A stretch of DNA of 6,340 nucleotides from an uncultured Candidatus Melainabacteria bacterium (GCA_934675225.1 CAKUQA010000083.1:1-6340); one strand, 5' to 3'; shown: positions 1-6,219, numbered from the stretch's first letter. The notes: generated from the letters alone by a model not told the origin. Made by a program: numbers and translations.

Positions 1-2902
1 CTGTGTCGTTATCAGTGTCCATATCTGTATCAGTATCATTGTCAGTATCGTTATCAGTATCAGTATCGATATCTGTATCAATATCCGTATCTGTATCTAA
101 GTCAGTATCCGTATCTGTATCAATGTCACTGTCCAAATCAGTATCTGTGTCTGTATCAGTATCTGTATCTGTGTCGGTATCGTTATCAGTGTCCATATCA
201 GTATCAGTATCATTGTCAGTATCGTTATCAGTATCAGTATCAATATCAGTGTCTGTATCGATATCTGTATCTGTATCACTGTCTAAGTCAGTATCAATAT
301 CAGTATCAGTATCCGTATCTGTGTCGGTATCTGTATCTAACGGATAATCAGGTTCATCGTCTTTTGGTACAACTAAGTTATCATCGTCTTCCTCTGTACC
401 TTGTTTATTAGGATCAGTAGTTCCGTCGTAGCCTTCGTCGCCACCTTGTTCACTACCACCATAATAGTAGTTACGTTCGTCTTCGTTTCTACCAATTGCA
501 GTAACATCATCAGGTCTAACAGCTTTTGTTCTTATTGAAATTGGAGTAGAACCATCTTTGGCATTTGTTAAAGTATTAGTTGTGCTATCTTTAACTACTG
601 TAGAAACCCCTCCGTTACGGTGTTTACCCATATTGAAGTAGTAACCGCCGGCATAAGCGTTGTCTGCAACCATATACAAGTCTTGGTCGCCTGACGGACG
701 TTTGTTACCATCACCTTTCAAAGTACCGTTTTTAACAACGATTGTAGAATCTGATGCGCTTCTGTATTCAGGTTTTTCTGAATCAATCCATTGTGTACCC
801 AAGTCAAGTGCAACCAATTTTGCTCTTGTCGGATGAGTATTTTTATTTTCTCCGTAGTAATCTGTACCATAAGTAGGAACTTCACCTAAATGGTCGATGT
901 ACATATTTTTACCACGAGTTGTTAGGTTAATATTATTAGCTGCAGTTGTTTCTCTAACATAAACATTTCCTGAGAATTCTGCATTTACATCGCCTGTTCT
1001 TGAAATAATCGCGCAAGCGTTAGTGTCAAGTTTAGATCCGTCAGCTGCATCCAAACCTTTAACATTAATATTATTTATAGCTAAGATGTCAACGCCATTA
1101 CCTGTCTTGTTAATATTGTCAATTACGTGAGTTTTTTGAGCATCATCACCAACACGGTTGTATGTATAGCCGTTTTGTCTGAATGTCAAAGCTTTGCCGG
1201 TTTCGCCAACATTTCCGCTAGCAATTAGAGAAATACCTGTACCTTCAACGTTAGGAGTTTTGCCTGCTGCATCTTTTGTTCTGTTAACGATGTTGTATGC
1301 TGTTGCACCTTTGTTAGTAGAATCATCAGCCAACAAAATTACTCTGCCATCAGCCTTAATTTGGTTAACATTCATGTCTTTGTTCAAACTAGCCATATTG
1401 ATTAGTGAAGTGTTAGTACCTTTTGTGCTTGTTGCAGTAATTACACCATCAATAGATGTGTTAACTGATTTTGTCAAATCTCTGCCATCAGGGCCAATAC
1501 CTGTACAAATACCACCGTCACAAGGGCCAACTTCTTCACCAATTGCACCGTTTGTAACAGTAGCGTTCAAATCAGCACCATCGGTTGTATAAATTAAAGT
1601 TTTAGCAAAACCGTTGTTCAACAAGTTACCATTAGTAACCGCAATATTAACATCTGCGTTAGAGGTAATATTTTTATCTTTACCTGCTGAACCAATAGAC
1701 ATGTTAGAATTTTGGTTTATGAAGTTAACAGTACCGGCTTTAGTTCCATGGTTTGCGACAACAGAACCTTTAATGTTCATTCCGCCAGCGCCTTCGTTGT
1801 ATACTAATAATTTTGCTTTGTCAGCTTGGTTTCTTGTTGTTGCTCCTGATTTAATTAAACCTGTTGTATCAACTAACAAACCACTTGTAGCATTTTCATT
1901 TCTAATAGTTAATGCCCCATTAGGGTTAGAAACTTCACCGGCAATAGAAATACCATTAGCACCTGTGTTAGTGATTGCAATATTTCCGTTTGATGCAAAA
2001 TTTCTAACTTGAGCACCTTGTCCAATTGAAGTGCCGGTGCTTGATGTAATCGTAATATTTCCGTTTGAATTTGCAAAACCACTTGCAACATTCATATTAT
2101 CTGTATTTACAAGTGCATTAAAAATCTGATTTACATTATCTGTTATAGTTGTTGAATTTGTAGGGTATTTTAATGCATTCAAATCGCTATTTAAAGCAGT
2201 TCCTGCATAAACCTTTGCATCGTTACCAATATTTATTGTATCGCCTTTAAGTTCAACATTTCCACGAGCAACAATTCTACCATTTATTGTAATAGGAACA
2301 GCATTTGCGTTTCCATATTGCAAAGTTGATAAATCTCTAGCAGTTGTTTCAGTTGCCATAGAATGGTTATTATTTTGTTCTGCTTCTAAAGGCAAACCTT
2401 TTATCAAAGTCTTATAAGAATCAGTAGTTGGTGTCAAAACAGATAAAGAACCAACATTCAAAACGCCTGAAGCTCCAACAACCATACCTTGAGGAGAAAC
2501 AAAAATCAATTGACCGTTTGATTTTACATTTCCACCTTGGTTAGCCAAAGCATTAACAATACCATTAATATTAACTTGGTTATTGACAAAGTTTACAAAC
2601 GTATCAATATCTGTGGCATTACCATATTCATTTTTTTGAGCATCTAGCCATTGGTAAATAAAGTTTGCAATATCACCATTTCCCAAATTAAAATCTTTAA
2701 AAACTCTATAACCAACATTACCTTTATAACTATCCGGATATAAGTTGTAAACCCCATTTGCGTCAGGAGTAATTGTTCCACCATTACCGTTTGTAATAAT
2801 TGACGCTGCCATTACCTGATATGCTAATGATTGCTGCATAACAAGCAACAGACTTAACATAAATGCAACTACTCTTTTTTTATTAATTCCTTGTGTATTC
2901 AT
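1..2902 (-). CDS. LktA-family filamentous (FHA-like) adhesin with Asp-Thr repeat stalk; 3' end outside the window
   Basis: Surface-exposed or secreted filamentous adhesin, probably exported by two-partner secretion. I translated the minus strand from the ATG at 2902: 967 codons stay open to the window edge, so the C-terminus is missing. Residues 1-33 form a signal peptide (KKR, then a hydrophobic core, ending near VMAA). Residues about 35-160 match the secretion/haemagglutination domain of leukotoxin LktA-type proteins: VYNLYPD, GYRVFKDFNLGNGDIANF, FVNNQVNINGIVNAL, GQLIFVSPQGMVVGASG, LNVGSLSVLTP. The usual NPNG box appears as SPQG (136-139). Residues about 170-790 are rich in Gly, Asn, Thr and Val (for example GNITITSSTG, GNIAITNTGANG), as expected of a right-handed beta-helix. 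Residues about 790-855 are an acidic linker (EEDDD, PKDDEPDYP), and from 856 onward only Asp-X dipeptides follow. Three cysteines are visible (461, 466, 630). Seen directly: the open frame and motifs. Known of the family: outer-membrane export through a TpsB partner, which is absent here. Inferred: the adhesin role. No receptor or toxin activity can be read from the sequence. Confidence 0.9.
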   Translation of the reverse strand, partial: MNTQGINKKRVVAFMLSLLLVMQQSLAYQVMAASIITNGNGGTITPDANGVYNLYPDSYKGNVGYRVFKDFNLGNGDIANFIYQWLDAQKNEYGNATDIDTFVNFVNNQVNINGIVNALANQGGNVKSNGQLIFVSPQGMVVGASGVLNVGSLSVLTPTTDSYKTLIKGLPLEAEQNNNHSMATETTARDLSTLQYGNANAVPITINGRIVARGNVELKGDTINIGNDAKVYAGTALNSDLNALKYPTNSTTITDNVNQIFNALVNTDNMNVASGFANSNGNITITSSTGTSIGQGAQVRNFASNGNIAITNTGANGISIAGEVSNPNGALTIRNENATSGLLVDTTGLIKSGATTRNQADKAKLLVYNEGAGGMNIKGSVVANHGTKAGTVNFINQNSNMSIGSAGKDKNITSNADVNIAVTNGNLLNNGFAKTLIYTTDGADLNATVTNGAIGEEVGPCDGGICTGIGPDGRDLTKSVNTSIDGVITATSTKGTNTSLINMASLNKDMNVNQIKADGRVILLADDSTNKGATAYNIVNRTKDAAGKTPNVEGTGISLIASGNVGETGKALTFRQNGYTYNRVGDDAQKTHVIDNINKTGNGVDILAINNINVKGLDAADGSKLDTNACAIISRTGDVNAEFSGNVYVRETTAANNINLTTRGKNMYIDHLGEVPTYGTDYYGENKNTHPTRAKLVALDLGTQWIDSEKPEYRSASDSTIVVKNGTLKGDGNKRPSGDQDLYMVADNAYAGGYYFNMGKHRNGGVSTVVKDSTTNTLTNAKDGSTPISIRTKAVRPDDVTAIGRNEDERNYYYGGSEQGGDEGYDGTTDPNKQGTEEDDDNLVVPKDDEPDYPLDTDTDTDTDTDTDIDTDLDSDTDTDIDTDTDIDTDTDNDTDNDTDTDMDTDNDTDTDTDTDTDTDTDLDSDIDTDTDTDLDTDTDIDTDIDTDTDNDTDNDTDTDMDTDNDT
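8..67 (-). repeat. Higher-order repeat within the Asp-X stalk, copy A (60 bp)
   Basis: This 60-bp segment is matched at 182-241 with a single difference (T at 26 versus A at 200), which is synonymous (Thr ACA versus ACT). The offset is 174 bp, or 29 Asp-X dipeptides. Both copies contain the same order of the rarer partner residues (Asn, Met, Asn, Asn between Thr). The flanking sequence is similar but carries 6-bp indels. Confidence 0.9.
182..241 (-). repeat. Higher-order repeat within the Asp-X stalk, copy B (60 bp)
   Basis: Partner of the segment at 8-67, 59 of 60 bases identical. After both copies the similarity continues with gaps: both are followed by a GATATCTGTATC block and then TAAGTCAGTATC on the plus strand, at slightly different distances. 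This points to duplication of a unit of roughly 29-32 dipeptides followed by slippage. Confidence 0.9.
2804..2902 (-). other. Signal peptide of the adhesin (residues 1-33)
   Basis: The first 33 residues have a short N-terminal region with KKR at 8-10, a hydrophobic core VVAFMLSLLLVM (11-22), and small residues before a likely cut after A33 (MAA, followed by SIITNG). SLA at 25-27 is an alternative cut. Two-partner secretion substrates cross the inner membrane by Sec, often with rather long signal peptides, so this fits. A run of seven A on the coding strand (T at 2875-2881) lies in codons 7-10. Confidence 0.75.
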
Positions 2903-3018
2903 TATCTTTTGGAACCTCTATTTTCATTTTCTGCACGTCAAACACTTTTACATGTATATAAACGGCATTTGCATGGAATTCTTTACTGTTTTTGTTCAAA
3001 TATTTACAAAAGTTTATA
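2903..3018. other. Intergenic gap between the unknown gene and the adhesin gene
   Basis: This is 116 bases between two co-directional genes. I see no stem-loop followed by a T run on the minus strand that would end transcription, and no convincing -35/-10 pair. The only -10-like string is TATATA/TATACA near 2960, without a matching -35. The simplest reading is that the adhesin gene is transcribed together with the upstream 874-residue gene, but this is not demonstrated. Confidence 0.5.
2915..2919 (-). promoter_or_regulatory. Ribosome-binding site of the adhesin gene (weak spacing)
   Basis: AGAGG on the minus strand, 12 bases before the ATG at 2902. The spacing is longer than usual, but no better Shine-Dalgarno match precedes this ATG. 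The start is supported by the intact signal peptide directly after it. The next Met (residue 15) lies inside the hydrophobic core and would lose the KKR region. Confidence 0.55.
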
Positions 3019-5643
3019 TTATTTTCTTCCGGGATTAAATGGTTTGTACAATTTGTTATTAACGGAAGATGTACCAAATCCCGGGAAGTTTGCATTCGGT
3101 TGAACAAGATTATAATCATTTCTACGAATTTCAACATCTACAGGATTACCTTTTTCATCCTGAACATTTCTTATTTCCGGCTCATTTTGAACCAAATCTA
3201 ATTGGAAAATTTCATCATGAGCTCTTTTATTCAAAATGCTATTACCTTGTCCATCTTCGGCACTAATTAATTTATAGAATGGTCCTTGTTCATTCTTCAA
3301 AGAAGGATAACCTGATATATCTGTAACAAGTTTGTAAGTAAATGTATGTTTTACTCCGTTTGTAACATCACTCATTGTAATAACGCTTGGTGTGTTATAG
3401 TCATTTACACCTTCTATTAGGCTTGGTGTAACTTGTACTTTTTCTCCTGTAGGAGCATTTGCAACAACATATTGTGCTCTATTTTTATTTACATTTGCAA
3501 GTTGTTGTGCATTGGTAATATTAGTTGCAACACCATTTCTTGTCATTGTTTTATAGTCTCTGGCTTCAGCTTCAGCACCTTTGGCTTGGTAATCATCAAC
3601 TCTGATTACTTGTGTACCAACTAAAGGAGCTAAATCTCCATTTCCTTGAATATCATATACAATCTGACGCATTACTTCCGGTGGAATTGTAACTTTAACT
3701 TTATTATTATTAGATTTTATTTTGCCTTTCTTTCTTAATTGTTCAAGCCACATAGCGCCTTCTTCCATATTCAAATATTTTGATTTATAGCCGGCATTAT
3801 ATTTCCAATCTGCTTCTAATTCTGTTGTATGAAGTGTATCTTTATCATCATAATAATAACTTAAGATTTCTTTTGCTAATTGATATTGTTGGTTATTTTT
3901 AGAGTCTTTCATACCACAAGCTCTAAGTACATCATCAGGAGTTTTCAACTCTGTCTTACTAGTTGCAGTTGCAATTGTATCAAGCAAATGACCTCTGAAT
4001 ATGTCTTTTTCTTGACCTTTTGTTCCTTGAGTATATAAACTGTGAAGTGTTGCCGGAATACCTGCCATAAGTGCAGATGGAAGTACTGCAGAAACTTTTG
4101 CTTTTTCGGTTGCAATATCTCCTGCAATTTCTTTAAAGAAGGAAACTGTTCCATCATAAGGTATTTTCATAACAGTTTCACCGTTAACTTTATAGTCAAC
4201 AGAACCTGAATATGGTTTTGTTTCGTTAATTACTTGATCATCAACTTTAGCAGTTGCTTTTTTACTATCTGAAATAGCTGCACCAAAAGCTGCACCTAAT
4301 ACAGATGGAATTGCACCATCAAGTAAAGTTTTGCCAACGCTGATTTGTTTTTCCCAAGCAAAGCCCATATTTTCAATATCTTTTTTATTTAAACCTAAAT
4401 CTCTTGAAGCTGCTTTTTCTGTATATTCTTCATTTTTCTTTTTAAATATTTTAGAGAAAAATCCTCCTTTTTTAGCAGATTTATTTACTTGTGCATCAGT
4501 ACCTGTAACTCTATCCATTACAAATTGATACAACATGTTTTTATTTTTTAAATTGCCAGATTCATCAAACATATCATTATACAAATTTGGCATCTCTTGG
4601 TCTTTACCGTAACTTTTTACTGCTGCTTTGATTTTTTCTCTTTGGGTTGAATTTAAGTCTTTATTCCAATCCCATTTGTTCATTTTATCAATTGCTTCAT
4701 TTATACGGTCGGTTACTTTCTCAACATTTTTTGAGAATTTTTTAGCGCTTTTGGCAACATCATGAGCTCCATCTCGAGCATCGACAAATCTCTTTTCTTC
4801 ATCACTTAGTTGATCTCCGTTCATGATTTTATTTTGAACAATTTTTTCTTGTTTTAAGAAAGATTCGTTCTGAGCTTTTACATTCTTTTTAGCTTCAGCT
4901 TCTGTCATGCCTTGTGCAACAAATTCTGCAATTCTTTCTTTTTCAGATTTGCCATCTGATAAACCTGCGAACATTGTTTGGTTTTCAAATTCTTTCCAAG
5001 CTTTATTAAGTTTTAATTCTCCTTTTTTGTTGTACAAATCAGGATATTCGCTTTGTGGAAAATGCTCTTTCATAGCTTTTTCATGAGAAGCTTCTAAATG
5101 TTTTTCTTCTTTGAACGGTTCTAATTTTGCATATCTATCTTTATCTAAAACTAAAGTGCCTGATTTATTTTTCTCTGAATAGGCATCAAGACCTTCTTTC
5201 AATTTAGCTTGTAGTTTTTCAGGGTCTTTTTCTGATAAAATTTCAGCAATTTCCTTATCAGTAAAATTTTTTCTTCCTAAATAGGCTGAAAAACGCCAAT
5301 CTGAAGTATAATTATCAAATGTTATTTCATGATTATCATTATCAGTAACTGTTATAGAAGGTCCTTTGGGGGAGCCTTTTCTTGTAGTAAAAACAGATCC
5401 TGAAGCATTTGCATTGACTGGCGGTTGAGCACCGTTATCTGCAATAACGCTATTTGGGTTAGGATTACTCAGTTTTTGAATTTGAGCTTCTATTTCTGCC
5501 TCAGTCATACTGTCAATATTATCCAAATTTGGTGCTAATTGTCTCAATTGCTGTTTCTTTTTTTCTAATTCAGAAACAGGAGGTTGTGAAACACCTGTAG
5601 TATTTGTTGGATTTAATCCTGAAACATTCTCATTTGCACACAT
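3019..5643 (-). CDS. Unrecognised 874-residue protein with two central Gly/Ala-rich hydrophobic segments
   Basis: I do not recognise the family. The start at 5643 is backed by AAAGGA eight bases upstream, and the stop is TAA at 3021-3019. There is no signal peptide (MCANENVSG). Residues 1-95 are low-complexity, Asn/Pro/Gln-rich, with a short helix MTEAEIEAQIQKL (46-58). Residues about 120-430 are highly charged (Lys/Glu) and probably helical or coiled; MTEAE recurs at 246-250. A basic patch, FFSKIFKKK (395-403), precedes two hydrophobic Gly/Ala-rich stretches: VGKTLLDGAIPSVLGAAFG (436-454) and VSAVLPSALMAGIPATL (517-533). Residues about 560-640 look helical (LAKEILSYYYDDKD, EEGAMWLEQLRKKGK). 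From about 645 the pattern becomes beta-like with Gly/Asn turns and ends in NFPGFGTSSVNNKLYKPFN. Only Cys3 and Cys576 are present. The protein lies 116 bases upstream of the adhesin on the same strand, so a shared transcript is likely. It does not resemble a TpsB translocator. A membrane-inserting or scaffold role is possible but is a guess. Confidence 0.9.
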   Translation of the reverse strand: MCANENVSGLNPTNTTGVSQPPVSELEKKKQQLRQLAPNLDNIDSMTEAEIEAQIQKLSNPNPNSVIADNGAQPPVNANASGSVFTTRKGSPKGPSITVTDNDNHEITFDNYTSDWRFSAYLGRKNFTDKEIAEILSEKDPEKLQAKLKEGLDAYSEKNKSGTLVLDKDRYAKLEPFKEEKHLEASHEKAMKEHFPQSEYPDLYNKKGELKLNKAWKEFENQTMFAGLSDGKSEKERIAEFVAQGMTEAEAKKNVKAQNESFLKQEKIVQNKIMNGDQLSDEEKRFVDARDGAHDVAKSAKKFSKNVEKVTDRINEAIDKMNKWDWNKDLNSTQREKIKAAVKSYGKDQEMPNLYNDMFDESGNLKNKNMLYQFVMDRVTGTDAQVNKSAKKGGFFSKIFKKKNEEYTEKAASRDLGLNKKDIENMGFAWEKQISVGKTLLDGAIPSVLGAAFGAAISDSKKATAKVDDQVINETKPYSGSVDYKVNGETVMKIPYDGTVSFFKEIAGDIATEKAKVSAVLPSALMAGIPATLHSLYTQGTKGQEKDIFRGHLLDTIATATSKTELKTPDDVLRACGMKDSKNNQQYQLAKEILSYYYDDKDTLHTTELEADWKYNAGYKSKYLNMEEGAMWLEQLRKKGKIKSNNNKVKVTIPPEVMRQIVYDIQGNGDLAPLVGTQVIRVDDYQAKGAEAEARDYKTMTRNGVATNITNAQQLANVNKNRAQYVVANAPTGEKVQVTPSLIEGVNDYNTPSVITMSDVTNGVKHTFTYKLVTDISGYPSLKNEQGPFYKLISAEDGQGNSILNKRAHDEIFQLDLVQNEPEIRNVQDEKGNPVDVEIRRNDYNLVQPNANFPGFGTSSVNNKLYKPFNPGRK

Positions 5644-5651
5644 AGTAATAA

Positions 5652-5657
5652 TCCTTT
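5652..5657 (-). promoter_or_regulatory. Ribosome-binding site of the 874-residue protein gene
   Basis: AAAGGA on the minus strand with an 8-base spacer to the ATG at 5643. The match and spacing are good, so this fixes the start. No in-frame upstream ATG competes. Confidence 0.8.
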
Positions 5658-5701
5658 CTTCTCAATTTTCTATTTTTCTGCATGAAAATTGATTTGGTCT
5701 T

Positions 5702-5737
5702 TTTATACTTCTCTATGTCCATGTAAAAACATGTTTT
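5702..5737 (-). promoter_or_regulatory. Candidate promoter and overlapping palindromic operator upstream of the 874-residue protein gene
   Basis: On the minus strand TATAAA (5707-5702) is a -10 candidate. A weak T-rich -35 (TTTTTA or TTTACA, spacing 16 or 14) lies just upstream, and a transcript would have a leader of about 50 bases. The -35 area is covered by two overlapping inverted repeats: the perfect 12-bp palindrome AAAACATGTTTT (5726-5737) and CATGT-AAAA-ACATG (5720-5733). Such overlap is typical of a repressor site, but the DNA is AT-rich and chance matches are likely. Confidence 0.3.
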
Positions 5738-5867
5738 AACCGAAAATTGCGCTATTTTTTAATATTCATGTTACTTTTTTCGGAAAGCCTTGATTTTACT
5801 AGGTTATAGAGAGTTTTATGCTTTACATAACTTAATATTTTTGTATATTTTATATATATGATATTTA

Positions 5868-6076
5868 TTACTTAAATATTTTCTTCAAATTTGCCTTTGC
5901 TTTTGCCGCATCGGTACACACTCCTTTTATTGATCTTCTACCACATGGTTTATCGGCACTTTGGAGTAAAATCTTTAGCTTTTTATAAAAAGATGTTACT
6001 TTTGTTTACAAACTGTATATTCTTTATACGGTAAAATTCTATTTGTTGTTTTTAAAGGTGCAAAATTAATGGTGTG
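5868..6076 (-). pseudogene. Probable frameshifted remnant of a small basic protein gene
   Basis: Two overlapping minus-strand frames, neither with an ATG, read like halves of one small protein. The upstream half (ATT at 6070 to the TAA at 5998-5996) gives INFAPLKTTN, then RILPYKEYTVCKQK. The downstream half, open from 6005 to the TAA at 5870-5868, gives 45 residues including TSFYKKLKILLQSADKPCG, then RRSIKGVCTDAAKAKANLKK. The frames overlap at 5996-6005 around an A-rich run (AAACAAAAGTAA), where a single indel would join them. The result would be about 65-70 residues, Lys/Arg-rich with three Cys. The upstream half is cut off by a TGA formed by the dispersed repeat that begins at 6076. I do not recognise the product. 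The amino-acid composition looks protein-like, but no start codon or ribosome-binding site survives, so chance open frames remain possible. Confidence 0.38.
5979..5992. repeat. Perfect 14-bp AT-rich palindrome
   Basis: CTTTTTATAAAAAG equals its own reverse complement. It sits inside the putative gene remnant (codons for SFYKKL), so it may be a by-product of the Lys/Phe codons. With no GC stem it would be a poor terminator, and no function is claimed. Confidence 0.5.
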
Positions 6077-6102
6077 TCATGTTGAGTCAAAGCCGAAACA
6101 TC
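6076..6102 (+). repeat. Dispersed repeat copy 1 (GTCATnnTGAG type), forward
   Basis: GTCATGTTGAGTCAAAGCCG, followed by AAACATC, matches the general plan of a short intergenic repeat seen in many bacterial genomes: GTCATTCTGAGCG, then AAGCGAAGAATCT. It is a diverged copy. Its first bases supply the stop that closes the upstream end of the neighbouring gene remnant. Confidence 0.6.
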
Positions 6103-6134
6103 GCATGGCTAGGAAATTTAAGACCTCACCCTAC

Positions 6135-6157
6135 CCCTCTCCTAATTTAGGAGAGGG
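6135..6157. repeat. 11-bp perfect inverted repeat with 1-base loop
   Basis: CCCTCTCCTAA (6135-6145), a single T, then TTAGGAGAGGG (6147-6157). The arms are exactly complementary. It is GC-richer than the surroundings. The form CACCCTACCCCTCTCC...GGAGAGGG is, to my knowledge, a common dispersed intergenic element. A hairpin would need a larger loop by opening the inner A-T pairs. No T run follows on either strand, so it is not an obvious intrinsic terminator. Confidence 0.8.
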
Positions 6158-6160
6158 AAG

Positions 6161-6219
6161 AGATTCTTCGCTTCGCTCAGAATGACGAATATTGTCACTC
6201 TGAACTTGATTCAGAGTCT
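6161..6219. repeat. Inverted pair of dispersed repeat copies 2 and 3
   Basis: Copy 2 (6161-6186) is the reverse complement of the GTCATTCTGAGCG / AAGCGAAGAATCT element. Copy 3 (6194-6219) runs forward, starting GTCACTCTGAACTTGATTC and ending AGAGTCT. They are 26 bases each, separated by 7 bases (GAATATT), and would fold into one long imperfect hairpin. The outer ends (AGA-TCT) and the inner ends (AATGAC / GTCACT) pair best. Within copy 2, the part TTCGCTTCG differs from copy 3, which indicates two sub-types of the same family. Confidence 0.7.

Larger units (their letters stand above)
1..337 (-). repeat. Asp-X (mainly Asp-Thr) dipeptide repeat, 6-bp unit, at least 56 copies
   Basis: Between 2 and 337 every second codon of the adhesin frame is GAT or GAC. 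The 56 partner codons are 37 Thr, 6 Asn, 6 Ile, 3 Leu, 2 Met and 2 Ser. Thr uses all four codons and Asp both, so this is a selected protein repeat and not a pure microsatellite. It starts right after the acidic linker ending DYPL and continues beyond the left edge. The protein would be an extremely acidic, extended stalk, comparable in layout (not sequence) to the Ser-Asp stalks of staphylococcal clumping factors. Losing or gaining a 6-bp unit keeps the frame, so length can vary without switching the gene off. The long open frame on the opposite strand here (Ser-Val repeats) is an artefact of this periodicity. Confidence 0.95.
5644..5867. other. AT-rich upstream region, no gene seen
   Basis: Apart from the ribosome-binding site and candidate promoter, I find no open frame with a credible start here on either strand. 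The stretch 5820-5880 is almost entirely A and T. A plus-strand promoter-like pair (TTTACA 5822-5827 and TATATT 5844-5849, 16-base spacer) exists, but it leads into no plus-strand gene. Confidence 0.5.

Noticed and set aside
1..337. CRISPR array
   Set aside because: The repeat is a continuous 6-bp periodicity in frame with a coding sequence. There are no unique spacers between constant repeats.
3..347. Open frame of Ser-Val repeats on the plus strand
   Set aside because: It is the opposite-strand shadow of the 6-bp Asp-X repeat. The minus-strand frame continues into a recognisable adhesin, while this one has no start signal and no other content.
1194..2012. Two plus-strand open frames of 132 residues each with hydrophobic composition
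   Set aside because: Both lie antisense to the adhesin's beta-helix region. Their Pro/Val/Leu/Ser composition is what reverse reading of Gly/Asn/Thr-rich codons yields, and neither has a ribosome-binding site that I can see.
3019..5643. TpsB/Omp85 translocator for the adhesin
   Set aside because: The position would suit a partner, but the protein lacks a signal peptide, POTRA-like features and amphipathic beta-barrel strands, and its first half is charged and helical.
5822..5849. Plus-strand promoter (TTTACA, 16 bases, TATATT)
   Set aside because: The match is fair, but it lies in nearly pure A/T sequence where such matches are frequent, and no plus-strand gene or structured RNA follows.
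6135..6157. Intrinsic terminator
   Set aside because: The stem is strong, but no T run follows on either strand and no gene ends nearby. It fits a dispersed palindromic repeat better.
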